Source of the DNA: CAVSQX01 sp963730225
GTDB lineage: Bacteria; Planctomycetota; Phycisphaerae; Tepidisphaerales; Tepidisphaeraceae
Assembly: GCA_963730225.1 (NCBI GenBank)
Contig: CAVSQX010000003.1
Span: forward strand, 1 to 64,000
Direction of reading: 5' to 3'
Length of the DNA stretch: 64,000 nucleotides
Both the position numbers and the translations under genes were made by a program. This document shows positions 18,692 through 29,700 of the stretch, in pieces (position 1 is the first letter of the stretch; the number at the start of each line of letters is the position of its first letter). Under the pieces are notes generated by a model that was not told the DNA's origin, made no database searches, and saw nothing but the letters and a program-made list of their open reading frames with translations.

Positions 18692-19459
18692 ATGGCGGAA
18701 TCGCAAGCTGTGGATTCACCGATACCGCGCGTGCTGCTGCGCTCGCCGCGAACGGCGCGACGCAAGCCTGGAACGCTCGGCCCGCTTCTGCTGGGACGGA
18801 TTCTTACGACGCCGGTGCTGGCGGTCTGCGTGGCCCTACTGGGCCTTGTCGTTATCGAGCCAATTGTGGTCTTTCTGCTTCCCGCCCAGCCGGCTCGAAT
18901 TGTGGGGCAATGGCACGAGTTCAGTGGGCGGCGAGGAACCGCGTATTACGTTGAGTACAAGTTTGATCCGTCCGGATTTACCGGGCGGGATCAGGTGCTT
19001 CCCGATGAATACGCGGCGTTTGCGGTCGGGCAGACAGTGCTGGCACATGTGATTCACCTGGGGCCGGTGGGTTATTCGGCGCTGGATCGCTCGCCACGAG
19101 GTTACGCGCACTATCGGATGATCGCCTGGCTGGGTGCGTCGTTCGCCGCGGCGATTGGCGGAGTCTGTTTCTACGGGCTCTGGCTGTTGCCGTGGCGTTC
19201 GAACTGGCTGGCCCGATATGGCGTGGCAACGTTCGGCGCCGTCGTTGAGAAAAGGGTTTTCCACGACCACCGCCGGCATCTTCACTTCACTCTGACGTAT
19301 CAATTCAAGGCCCAGGGCATATTGCGGGCGCAGCGCATTCGCATCAGCCCGCAGCGATACGACTCGACCGACGTAAAGGATCTGCTCATTATCCTGTTCG
19401 ATCCCAAACGGCCGAGCCGGAGCATTGTTTATGATTATTGTGATTTTGTGGCTTCGTGA
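18692..19459 (+). CDS. DUF3592-like membrane protein of unknown function
   Basis: The product has 255 residues with two TM segments (TTPVLAVCVALLGLVVIEPIVVFLL cut by an Ile/Val run near residue 40-65, and a second near 145-165). An extracytoplasmic loop separates them, and a C-terminal domain ends in LLIILFDPKRPSRSIVYDY. The last segment resembles the conserved end of DUF3592 proteins. AGGA lies shortly upstream of the ATG. It is the first gene on the strand that leads into the enediyne cassette, about 300 bases before it. A functional link is not shown. Confidence 0.55.
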   Translation: MAESQAVDSPIPRVLLRSPRTARRKPGTLGPLLLGRILTTPVLAVCVALLGLVVIEPIVVFLLPAQPARIVGQWHEFSGRRGTAYYVEYKFDPSGFTGRDQVLPDEYAAFAVGQTVLAHVIHLGPVGYSALDRSPRGYAHYRMIAWLGASFAAAIGGVCFYGLWLLPWRSNWLARYGVATFGAVVEKRVFHDHRRHLHFTLTYQFKAQGILRAQRIRISPQRYDSTDVKDLLIILFDPKRPSRSIVYDYCDFVAS

Positions 19460-19767
19460 GCGGAAAGGGGCATTTTCGGGGCACGGCGAGCAGGCTCGCC
19501 GGCTAAACTTGGGAGGATGGGGATTGGGGGCTGGATCAGATTGGAGCGGACGAGGAAACGGATTGGAGAGCGGCATTTTTTCCTTGCAATTCACTGCGGG
19601 CAAATCCATACTTTGGGGTTGTACGTTGCGGCGACAGAGGGCGCGACAAGCATAAAGCCTTAAATTCAAGAGTCTTGTGTCACGTGTAAATCGCTGGGCC
19701 GCGCTCTGCAAATCGGCGTACTGTCTAAAAGCCAGATCCGCTGTGCCCGCACGGCTTGAGGGCAATC
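19460..19767. other. Leader region upstream of the enediyne cassette
   Basis: No gene is seen in about 300 bases. It contains the short palindrome CGGCGAGC-AG-GCTCGCCG at 19484-19501, too tight for a large hairpin and without a T tract. The promoter of the cassette is expected here; no consensus could be assigned. Confidence 0.4.
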
Positions 19768-20733
19768 GTGCACGTGTTGTTGGCCAAAGCGTTCGGGATT
19801 TCTACGGAGGAAACTTCGTTTAGAAAGCGGGGATTTCACGCCCCGACGGCGGAGATTCAAGCTCATTTGGAAAAAGTCGGGCAGCGTTTTCTGCTGGGGT
19901 ATCACGCGGCGCTGAAGGACGAGCCGGTGGAGATTCTGGCGGCGCGGCTTGGAGATGTTGAACCGGCCTGGCAGGGATTCGCGTTTGAAGGCGCGGCGAT
20001 GGCGCTGGCCTTGCAGGACCGGGTTTTCTTTGTCGGATTCCGCAGTCGATTCAACGAGTTCCTAGCTGGGCCGGGCGATCGCCATGCGTACATGCTTCAC
20101 GTCGGTTTTGGATGGGCATTGGCGCGGACGCGGTGGGGGATTCGGCGGGCGGTGTCGCGGCTGGACCCGCTGCTGCGTTGGCTGGCGATGGATGGGTATG
20201 GATTTCACGAGGGTTATTTCCATTTTGATCGGCACGTTGGGCCGGCAAGCGGGGGGCCGATTTTTGACGGGTATTGGCAGCGGGCTTTCGACCAGGGGCT
20301 GGGCCGGAGCATGTGGTTCGTGATGGGAACGGCGGTTGAAAAGATCGCCCGGACGATCGAATCGTTGCAGGAATCGAGGCGAGCGGATTTTTGGAGCGGG
20401 GTTGGCCTTGCGGCGACGTATGCGGGCGGTTGTGACGAGGAGAACCTGAATTCGCTGCTGAATGCGGCGGGCGGATATGTTCAGCATCTGGGTCAGGGAG
20501 CAGCGTTCGCGGCCAAGGCTCGGCAACGGGCCGGGAATTTGACGACGCACGCGCAACGAGCATGTGAGATTTTGTGCGGCATGTCGGCGGTGGAGGCGGC
20601 GGGCGTGTGCGACGCGGCGTTGCAAGACCTGGGCCCGGTCGGCGACAGGCCGGCGTATGAAGTCTGGAGGCGGCGCATTGGATCGAAGATGTGCGCGCAG
20701 ACGGGAGAAATGCTTGAAGCGCAGAAGAGTTAA
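19768..20733 (+). CDS. unbL: DUF1702 family protein, enediyne biosynthesis UnbL (E3) homologue
   Basis: The protein (about 321 residues, the usual UnbL size of about 320) belongs to DUF1702, whose members occur mainly in enediyne gene clusters as the E3/UnbL component of the conserved warhead cassette. Typical segments are ETSFRKRGFHAP, GYHAALKDEPVEIL, GFAFEGAAMALALQD, HVGFGWALART and DGYGFHEGYFHFD. GTG 19768 is preferred because GAGGG lies five bases upstream; TTG 19756 is an in-frame alternative. Its biochemical role in enediyne warhead maturation is unknown even in characterised clusters. It is followed by UnbV, UnbU and the PKS in the canonical order. Confidence 0.9.
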   Translation: MHVLLAKAFGISTEETSFRKRGFHAPTAEIQAHLEKVGQRFLLGYHAALKDEPVEILAARLGDVEPAWQGFAFEGAAMALALQDRVFFVGFRSRFNEFLAGPGDRHAYMLHVGFGWALARTRWGIRRAVSRLDPLLRWLAMDGYGFHEGYFHFDRHVGPASGGPIFDGYWQRAFDQGLGRSMWFVMGTAVEKIARTIESLQESRRADFWSGVGLAATYAGGCDEENLNSLLNAAGGYVQHLGQGAAFAAKARQRAGNLTTHAQRACEILCGMSAVEAAGVCDAALQDLGPVGDRPAYEVWRRRIGSKMCAQTGEMLEAQKS

Positions 20734-20790
20734 TGCAGGCTTGGCGGGTTGGGAGATCACGTCTCCGGCGATTGGATCGGAGGCGATGGC

Positions 20791-22848
20791 GTGATTGCGT
20801 TTCTGCGTTGCAATGCTCGGCGGCTGGCGGCGATTCTGATCGTGGCCGCGATGTATGGGATGTCGAAGCCGGCCAAGCTGCCCGAAGCGGACCGGCAGGC
20901 GCTGGCGGCGCAGTTTCACTTCGAGCAGCATCAGCTTCCGGAGATGGCGGGGTATTCGTTCCGATACGTGCGGCCGGTGCATCCGATGTTCGCACGGATT
21001 TCGAATTGGACGAGTTCAGTGGGAGCGGCGGTTTCGATTGGCGATCTTCAGCACACGGGGTTGGCGGATGTGCTGTGCTATGTCGATACGCGCATTGATC
21101 AACTGATTGTCGCGCCGGTTCCGCCGCGCAGTGATGCTGCGAATCAAACGTCGCGTTTTGCGCCGTTTATTCTGAATCCGTCGGGGGTTTTGCCGTACGA
21201 CGAAAAGACGACGGCTCCGATGGGCTGCCTGATCGGGGATTTTGCGGAAAACGGGAACCTGGATGTGCTGGTGTACTACTGGGGGCGAACGCCGGTGGTG
21301 TTCATGCGAAAGCCGCCGGCCGATCCTACGCATCAGGGGCCGTTGTCGGCGGCGGACTTCACGCCGGTGGAATTGATTCCACCGGGCTCGGATGGGCAGC
21401 CGCAGCGGTGGTTCACCAACGCGGCGGTTCAGGCGGATTTGGATGGGGATGGGCACGTCGATCTGATCATCGGGAACTATCACCCCGACGGGGCGCGGGT
21501 TTTGGACGCCAGCGCGACGACACCGGCGGTGATGCAGGATTCGATGTCGCACGCATTCAACGGGGGCGGAAAACATTTTTTGCTGTGGAAGAAACCGGAC
21601 GCGGGGCAGCCGTTTAAGTTCGAGGAACAACACGACATCGTCTGCGGCACCGATCTCAAGCCGCTGCCGGCCGAGCAGGCCACGCCGTATCTTTCGGGGT
21701 GGACGCTGGCGATGGGGGCGGCGGATTTGGACGGGGATCTGCTTCCGGAGATTTACATCGCCAACGATTTTGGTCCGGATCGATTCTTCCACAATCTCTC
21801 GACGCCGGGACATCTGGTGCTGGTGCCGCTTTTTGGTCAGCGGCATTTCACGACGCCCAAGAGCAAAGTTCTGGGGTACGATTCGTTCAAGGGGATGGGC
21901 GTGGATTTCGCGGATCTGAGCCGGGATGGGAATCTGGATATTTTCGTCAGCGACATCGCCGATGAATTTGCGTTGCAGGAAAGTCACCTGGCGTTCATTC
22001 ACACGGGACATCCGGAGCAGATGAAGCAGGGGATCGCGCCGTATGACGAGAAGAGCGAGGAACTGGGAATTTCGCGCAGCTGCTGGGCGTGGGATGCGAA
22101 GTTCGGGGATTTCACCAACAGCGGGAATGTGGAGCTGGTGCAGACGACGGGATTTTGCCGCGGAACGGCGACGGTTTGGCCGTGGCTGCACGAGCTGGCG
22201 ACGGCGAATGACGCGTTGCTGAAATATCCGCAGTGCTGGTTCCGCTGCGAGCCGGGTGACGGGCTGAGTTATCAGGATGCGACGCTGGCGTTTTTTGTGC
22301 GCGACGGCAACGGGCATTTCTGGAATCTGGGGCGGGATGTTGGATTCACCGAACCGAGTCTGGGCCGAGGCATCGCCATGGCGGATGTGGAAGGCAACGG
22401 GCGTTTGGACATGGCCGTCGCGAACCAATATGGGCCGTCCTATTTTTATTACAACGCCTGTCCGAACTGCCAGAATTATCTAGGTCTGCGTTTGCTGCTG
22501 CCGCTGAAGCCCAACGGCGTCAGCGCGTGTCGAATCGAAGATGGGCATTCGGATTCTTCGGCGGTTGTGACACGGGCGGCGATCGGGGCAACGGTGGTTC
22601 TGCATCTTCCCGATGGGCATCAGGTGATCGAGGAAGTGGACGGCGGCAACGGGCACAGCGGCAAGCGCAGCCCCGATTTGCATTTTGGTCTTGGTGATCT
22701 TCCGGAGGGCGCGGCGGTGACGGCGGAGATCCGTTGGCGCGACGGCGCGGGCGTCGCGCACAGCGAGCAGGCTCAACTCGAATCCGGGCGGTGGCACACG
22801 ATTTATCTCGGGTGGCCAAGTGCTCAGGAGTACGCCTATGGACATTAA
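20791..22848 (+). CDS. unbV: CRTAC1/ASPIC-UnbV family protein, enediyne biosynthesis UnbV (E4) homologue
   Basis: The 685-residue exported protein has an N-terminal signal anchor (ARRLAAILIVAAMYGMS). At least four calcium-binding FG-GAP/VCBS-type repeats follow: DLDGDGHVDLIIGN, DLDGDLLPEIYIAND, DLSRDGNLDIFVSD and DVEGNGRLDMAVAN. The ASPIC/UnbV domain is at the C-terminus (GATVVLHLPDGHQVIEEVDG). GTG 20791 is chosen because GGAGG lies seven bases upstream; the frame is open further back but has no ribosome site. Size and position between UnbL and UnbU match the E4 component of enediyne cassettes. The last bases overlap the unbU start. Molecular role is unknown. Confidence 0.9.
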   Translation: MIAFLRCNARRLAAILIVAAMYGMSKPAKLPEADRQALAAQFHFEQHQLPEMAGYSFRYVRPVHPMFARISNWTSSVGAAVSIGDLQHTGLADVLCYVDTRIDQLIVAPVPPRSDAANQTSRFAPFILNPSGVLPYDEKTTAPMGCLIGDFAENGNLDVLVYYWGRTPVVFMRKPPADPTHQGPLSAADFTPVELIPPGSDGQPQRWFTNAAVQADLDGDGHVDLIIGNYHPDGARVLDASATTPAVMQDSMSHAFNGGGKHFLLWKKPDAGQPFKFEEQHDIVCGTDLKPLPAEQATPYLSGWTLAMGAADLDGDLLPEIYIANDFGPDRFFHNLSTPGHLVLVPLFGQRHFTTPKSKVLGYDSFKGMGVDFADLSRDGNLDIFVSDIADEFALQESHLAFIHTGHPEQMKQGIAPYDEKSEELGISRSCWAWDAKFGDFTNSGNVELVQTTGFCRGTATVWPWLHELATANDALLKYPQCWFRCEPGDGLSYQDATLAFFVRDGNGHFWNLGRDVGFTEPSLGRGIAMADVEGNGRLDMAVANQYGPSYFYYNACPNCQNYLGLRLLLPLKPNGVSACRIEDGHSDSSAVVTRAAIGATVVLHLPDGHQVIEEVDGGNGHSGKRSPDLHFGLGDLPEGAAVTAEIRWRDGAGVAHSEQAQLESGRWHTIYLGWPSAQEYAYGH

Positions 22849-23788
22849 ACAGCCCACCGACCGAGTGGATCGCCTGGCGGGATTGCGCCGTTTCGCCGTC
22901 GCGATCACGGTTCTGAATATTCTGGGCCACACCTGGTTTGGGTTTGAGCAATCGTACGCTCAGCCGCTGGTTTCGGTGCTGGCGGCTTACCTGGCGGAGT
23001 TCGTGCTTGAACTCGTCGACGCTTTTGCGATGCGCCGGGCGATCCGAATCAAGTGCACGATGCAGGGTGTGATCGACTTTTTCCTCTCGGCTCACATCAC
23101 CGGCCTGGCGGTGGGGATGCTTCTGTATGCCAACGACCGGCTGTGGGTGGTTGCATTCGGAGCGACGGTGGCAATCTGCTCGAAGGCGATCTTCCGATTC
23201 AAAGCTGGCCAGGCGTACAAGCACGTTTTCAATCCGTCGAATCTGGGGATTTCGGTGGTGCTGCTGACGTTTCCGTGGGTGGGGATCGTGCCGCCGTATC
23301 ACTTCACGGAGAATCTGGGAAACGTGGGCACGTGGGTGCTGCCGGGCGTGATTATCTTCAGCGGCTCACTGCTCAACGGCGTGTTCACCAAGCGGCTGCC
23401 GCTGGCCGGGGCGTGGGTGTTGGCGTTCATCCTTCAGGCGCTGATTCGCACGGCGATCCTGGGAACGCCGATTCTGGCCGGGCTGGTTCCGGTGACCGGC
23501 GTGGCGTTTTTGCTCTTCACGTTTTACATGGTGACCGATCCGGCGACGACACCCTCGGGCATCAGGTCGCAGATTGCTTTTGGATCGTCGGTGGCTCTGT
23601 TGTATACGATTCTGGTTTACCTGCACGTCGTGTTTGGAATGTTCTTCGCGCTGACGTTCGTCTGCGCGGTTCGAGGCATGTATCTGTATGCACTGTCGCA
23701 ACGGACGGCAGCGGCATCCAAGCCGGTTGCGGCGGAGACGGCGGGGAACGTTGCGGTGCGAATCGCGGAAGTCGGGAGCGTTGCATGA
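22838..23788 (+). CDS. unbU: RnfD/NqrB-like membrane protein, enediyne biosynthesis UnbU (E5) homologue
   Basis: This 316-residue polytopic membrane protein has eight to ten predicted TM segments. It contains RnfD/NqrB-type sequence (FNPSNLGISVVLL) and the potential flavin-attachment loop VTDPATTPSG. No other Rnf or Nqr subunit is nearby, and its neighbours are UnbV and an enediyne PKS, so E5/UnbU is the right family branch. The start is ATG 22838, eleven bases before the UnbV stop, with AGGAG seven bases upstream. Its TGA overlaps the ATG of the PKS (ATGA at 23785), so translation of the two is probably coupled. Confidence 0.92.
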   Translation: MDIKQPTDRVDRLAGLRRFAVAITVLNILGHTWFGFEQSYAQPLVSVLAAYLAEFVLELVDAFAMRRAIRIKCTMQGVIDFFLSAHITGLAVGMLLYANDRLWVVAFGATVAICSKAIFRFKAGQAYKHVFNPSNLGISVVLLTFPWVGIVPPYHFTENLGNVGTWVLPGVIIFSGSLLNGVFTKRLPLAGAWVLAFILQALIRTAILGTPILAGLVPVTGVAFLLFTFYMVTDPATTPSGIRSQIAFGSSVALLYTILVYLHVVFGMFFALTFVCAVRGMYLYALSQRTAAASKPVAAETAGNVAVRIAEVGSVA

Positions 23789-26700
23789 GCGGGCGAACAC
23801 CCATCGCGATCGTGGGCATGGCGTGTCGGTATCCCGACGCGGCGTCTCCCGCCGAGTTGTGGGAGGGCGCGCTGGCGCAGCGTCGGGCGTTTCGGCGAAT
23901 TCCACAATCGCGCCTGCGTCACGAAGATTACTACAGTGCCGACCGCACGGCCTGCGACAGCGTGTACACGCTTGTGGCGGCCGTGATCGAGGGATACGAA
24001 TTCGACCGTCATCGCTTCAACATTTCCGGTCCGACGTATCGCTCGGTGGATTTGGCCCATTGGCTCGCGCTGGACATCGCCGCCGCGGCGATTGAGGACG
24101 CTGGATTTGCCCGGGGCGGCGAACTTCCGCGCAGCAGCACGGGCGTGATTCTGGGCAACACGCTCACGGGTGAATTCTCGCGGGCGAATTTGTTGCGCAC
24201 GCGCTGGCCGTACGTTCGCCGCACGGTGGAGAACGCGTTGGCTGGCGAACAATGGGACGCGCCGCGTCGGAAGAAATTTCTGGCCAATTTGGAACGGCAA
24301 TACAAGGCGCCGTTTCCACCGGGCAACGAGGAGACGCTGGCGGGCGGTCTGTCCAACACCATCGCGGGGAGAATCTGCAATTACTTTGATCTCAAGGGTG
24401 GCGGATACACGGTGGACGGGGCCTGTGCTTCATCGCTGCTGGCGGTGGCAAACGCCTGCGCCCTGCTGGGCGGCGGCGAGCTGGATGTCGCGCTGGCCGG
24501 GGGAGTGGATCTGAGCCTGGATCCGTTCGAGTTGGTCGGATTTTCGCGTGCCGGGGCACTGGCCGAGCAGGAAATGCGAGTTTTCGATGTGCGCTCGCAG
24601 GGATTCTGGCCTGGCGAGGGATGTGGATTTGTCATGCTGATGCGCCGGGAAGACGCCATCCGTCAGGGGCGGCGAATTTATGCGACGATTCGGGGATGGG
24701 GCGTCTCTTCCGACGGTGCCGGCGGAATCACGCGCCCGGAGGTTCAGGGACAGCAGATTTGCTTGGGCCGTGCGTATCGCGGATTGGAATTCAGCATCGC
24801 CGATGTCGCGTATTTCGAGGGCCATGGCACGGGAACGGCCGTCGGTGACGCGACGGAACTCAAAGCATTGGCCAGCGCACGGCACGATGCGGGCGCAAAA
24901 GGAAATCGCGCTGTCGTCGGATCGATCAAGGCGAACATCGGCCACACCAAAGCGGCAGCGGGGGTGGCAGGCTTGATCAAGGCTGCGATGGCCGTGCACC
25001 AGCAGGTTCAGCCTCCGACCACCGCCTGCTCCTGGCCGCACGCGGAATTGGCTGACGCGAATTCGTCGATTCAGATTCTTCGCAGCGCGCGGCCATGGCC
25101 CGCGGATGCGGCACTCGTGGCCGCCGTGAGCGCGATGGGATTTGGCGGAATCAATTCCCACGTGGTGTTGGAGGGGAATCGGGCATCGCAGCGTCGCCAG
25201 GCGCCGGCGCCGGCGGCGCAGGATTGCGAGATTTTCCTTTTCGACGCCGCCGATGCGGAGCAGTTGCGTCAGCGCGTCGGGCGGTTGCGGCGGATTGCAG
25301 CGGATTTGTCGCGCGCGGAACTTGGCGATGTCGCGGCGGCTCTGGCGGGGGAATTGAGCGATCAGCCGTGGCGCGCCGCCGTTGTTGCGGCCGATCCAGC
25401 GGCGCTGGCCCAGCGGCTGGATGTCCTGCTGAAATCGCTGAGCGGGCCGGCGGCAACGAAGATCGACCTGTCCGGCGGAGTGTTTCTTGGTTGGGGTTCG
25501 ACCAGGCCGCGAATTGGATTTCTCTGCTCGGGACAGGGATATGCGGTGAGTCTCGACGGCGGGGCGATTGCCCGTCGATTCGCCGGCGCGGCGGAGCTGT
25601 ATAACCCGCCGATCAGTGGCGACACGCACTCGCCGCTGGTGGTGCAGCCGGGAGTGATTCGTGCGTCGCTGGCGGCGATCCGTGTTTTGAAAACTTTGGG
25701 AATCGAGGCGGACCTGGCGGTGGGGCACAGCCTGGGGGAATTGACCGCGCTCTGCTGGGCGGGAGCGTTTGACGAAGCGGGGATATTGCAACTGGCCGGC
25801 ACGCGCGCCCGTTTGATGGCGGAGTTGTCGACCGGCGACGGGGCGATGGCCAGCATCGGCGCCGATCCGAAGCAGGTTCGGGACCTTTGCAATGGCGACG
25901 CTGCGGTGATCGCCTGCCACAACGGACCGCGTCAAACGGTGATTTCCGGGCCGGCTTCAGCCGTTCGCGCTGTGGTGGGCAGCGCACGTGGCCGCGGCAT
26001 CGCCGCGGTGCTGCTGAAGACGACTCACGCGTTCCATTCGCCGCTGGTCGCACCGGCGGGAAGGGCGTTTCCGGATGCGGTCCGAGAGATCGGCGTGCAC
26101 CGGATTGGGCGCAGCGTCGTCTCGACCGTCGTGGGCGCAGTTCTGCACGATTCGAGAGAGATTCCCGAATTGCTCGGCCGGCAGATCACCTCGCCGGTGC
26201 TTTTCGCCGAAGCGATCCAAAAGGCGTCGTCGTCGGTCGATCTGTTCATCGAGGTGGGCTCGGGCGATGTGCTGAGCAAGATGGCGGGGGAGTTGACGAG
26301 CGTTGCGGCGGCGACGGTGGATGTGGGCGGGGATTCGCTTTCCCCGCTGCTCGGAGCGGTCGCGGCGGCATTCGTGCTTGGGGCGAAAGTAGGCCATGCG
26401 GCGCTTTTTGCGGACCGATGGATTCGGCCGATGTCGCTGGATTGGAAGCCGCGGTTTTTCGCCAATCCGTGCGAGTCGGCTCCAATTGTCGAAAATTCCA
26501 CCGCCGCGAAGTCCGAGAGTTCGGCGGCGAAGGCGGGAGCAACGCCGATTCAGCCCGCCGACACGAACCCGATGGACGTTCTTCGCCGGATCATTGCAAC
26601 TCAGGAAGAGCTTCAGCCGCAATCCATTCAACCGCAGAGCCATGTTCTGCGCGATCTGCACTTGAACTCGCTGAAGGTGGCGGAAATTGTGGCCAAGGCG

Positions 26701-29700
26701 TGTCGGCAATTGGGGCTGGGGCCGCCGGTTTCGCCGACGGAAATGTCGGGGGCGACGGTTGGCGAGATTGCCCGGGCGCTGGAGCAGCAGAAGGGGATCG
26801 GCCCCGCGACGGCGTCGGCGGATGGAGATTCGCCGTTTCCGCCGGGTGTCGACAGTTGGGTGCGCACGTTCAAGGTGGAGTGGGTCCAGCAGTCTTTGGT
26901 GCTTTTGCCGCATCGACCCGCGGCGACGACGATCGGCGATTGGGAGTTTTTCGGCGACGAAAACCATCCGTTGCGAACAACACTGGAATCGGAATTGGCT
27001 TCGACGATGGGACAGGGGGGCGTCGCGCTACTGCTGAACGAAAATCCGACGGAGCAGGGCGTGGGTGAGATGCTGCGTGCGGCGCGCCACGCTTTGGTCC
27101 GTTTTTCGCCGCAGTCGCCGGGCGTTTTCGTTGTCGTGCATCGCGGCGGCGGGGCGGCCCTGGCAAAAACGCTTTTGCACGAATGCCCGGGCGCCAGCGT
27201 CTGTGTGGTGGATGCGCCGCTGCAACATCCGATGGCGGCAAAATGGGTGGCGGCGGAAGCGTTGCAAACGGACGGATACAACGAATCGCGCTACGACGAC
27301 GCGGGTCGGCGACGGGTTGGGCAGCTGGCGGTGCAGTCGATCGCGGGCGGTTCATCTCCTGCGTTGAATTCCAATGATGTCGTTCTGGTCAGCGGCGGAG
27401 GAAAGGGAATCGCGGCGGAGTGCGCTCTGGAACTGGCAACGGGTACAGGCGCGAAGTTGTTGATTCTGGGGCGTTCGAGGGCCCAGGACGATTCGGATTT
27501 GTCGGCCAATCTGGCCCGCTTGCGCAGCGCGGGGCGAAGTTCTGCTACCAGTCGGCCGACGTGACGGATGCCGCGGCGGTTGCCGCTGCTGTCCGCCGTG
27601 GACAGGAGCAGATCGGAAATGTCACCGCGATTATTCACGGGGCTGGAATCAACGAGCCTCGACTGCTGGCTTCGCTGGATGAAGGAACTTTCCTGGCCAC
27701 GGTGCGCCCCAAAGTGGACGGACTGAAAAATCTGCTGTCGGCGACGGCGAATGATAAGCTGCGCCTGTTGGTGACATTCGGATCGGTCATCGCCGAGGTC
27801 GGGCTGCGCGGGGAAGCCGATTACGCGGTGGCCAACGAGTGGATGGGCGGCATGGTGGAGCGGTTTGGGGGAGAACATCCGGCTTGCCGATGCGTGAACC
27901 TGGAATGGTCGGTCTGGTCGGGGGCGGGCATGGGGCCGCGGTTGGGCAGCATCACACCGCTGATGGCCCAGGGCATCACGCCGATTTCCGTGGACGCGGG
28001 GGTGAAGAAATTCCTGGAAGTTCTGCGCGATCCGGCCGCGCGGGGTTCGATTATCGTCTGCTCGAGATACGGCGAGCCAACGACTCTGAAATCGGAAATG
28101 CAATTTCGGCCCGGGCGATTTGCGCAGACGGCACGATGCTTTTATCCGCAGGTGGAGTTGGTTGCCGACACGGTGGTGTCGCGGGCGACCGATCCGTATT
28201 TGAGCGATCACATTTTGGGCGGCCGATGCCTGCTGCCGGGCGTGGTGGGCCTGGAAATGATGGCCGAGGCCGCCGCGAGTGTCGGCGGATCAAGTCAAAT
28301 CGGAACAATGGAGAGTGCGCGTTTCGATCATGCCATTGAGATTCCCTCGGATGGACCGGTCGTGTTGCGCACGGCGGCGCTGATGCGGGAGGACGGGCAG
28401 ATCGAAGTGGTGGTGCGCAGCTCGGCGACACGATTTGCGGTGAATCATTTCACGGCGATCTGCCGCGCCGACGCGCCGGGCCCGGGAGGAAATGAAATGC
28501 CTCCCTCGCAATGCCAATCTTCGTCGGCCGTCAGGCTCGAGCCGGCGAAGGATTTGTATGGAAGCATTCTCTTCCAGGGTAAAACCTTCCAGCGGGTGCG
28601 TGGGTACGAGCATCTGCGTGCTCGGCAGTGCGTCGTGCAAGTGGAACAGAGCGACGCCGCCGATGGGCTGGGCGATCGGCGCCAGCTGATTTTAGGCGAT
28701 CCGGCGGGGCGCGATGCGGCGATCCATGCGATCCAGGCGTGCATTCCGCATCTGACGGTTCTGCCGGTTTCGATCGAGCGGCTGGAACTTTTCGAGCGGC
28801 CGCGCGGAACCTGCCGGCTCATCGCCAGCGAACGCGCCAGCGATTCAACGGGATTCGTTTACGATCTTTCGATCTGGTCGGAGGCGGGGAAGCTGGCGGA
28901 AAAATGGACGGGGCTGCGGCTGCAAATCGCGGCGGAATGCAAAATGACCGGCTCGTGGCCGGCGGCGCTGGCGGCGGCGTATCTGGAACGGCGAGTCGGC
29001 GATCTGGTTCCCGCGCTGAGCGATGTGGAAATTCAATGGGACGTCGATGGCCCGGACGAGGGGCGAAACGGTAACGGCAAGGATCATCGCCCCGACGGCA
29101 AGCCCGAAGCGGGCCGCAACGGAAATATTTCCCGAACGCATTTCGACGGCGGCCGGCTCACCTGCACGTCAAGATCTCCGGTGGGCATCGATGCCGAAGC
29201 GATCAACGGAAAAACGGCGGACCGATGGTCCGACGTGCTGGGCTTGCAACGGATGGAGCTGGCGCGACGGATCAGCGAATCAAGCGGCGAGGCGCTGACG
29301 CGATCGGCTGGGCGCGTCTGGTGCGCGATGGAATCGCTCGGCAAGTTGTCGGCACAGGCGGACGCGCCGCTGACGCTGGCCAGCACGACAACCGACGGGT
29401 GGGCGCTGCTTCGGTCGGGGGAGATGACAGTGGCTTCGTACATCGCAGCAGTTGGAGAGGCCGGCGATGCCTGTTTCGCCTTCGCGTCGGCCCAGCAGCG
29501 GCAGAAGGCGTATGAGATGGTGATTCGCGTGGGGTTCGACGAAGTGAATCGGATGGGAACGGTGAATTTTCAAAGCTATTTCAACTGGCAGGCCCGCTGC
29601 CGAGAGGCGTTTTTGTATGACCACGCGCCGGACGTGGTCCGCCAACTGCAAAACGGTGCGCTGCTGGTGACGACCGACGCTTCCTGCGAATACGTCGCGG

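Noticed and set aside
21016..22428. 470-codon frame antisense to unbV
   Set aside because: Arg/Ile/Gln-biased shadow without domains, opposite a well conserved gene.
23053..23784. Extension of the PKS frame upstream of 23785
   Set aside because: It lies inside unbU in another frame and shows no domain; the KS begins right after ATG 23785.
22838..23788. Interpretation as RnfD of an Rnf electron-transport complex
   Set aside because: No other Rnf or Nqr subunit is present and the gene is embedded in the enediyne order; UnbU is the better call.
24430..25935. Long open frame antisense to the enediyne PKS
   Set aside because: His/Arg-rich shadow of a GC-rich gene with no recognisable motif; the plus strand carries clear KS and AT domains.
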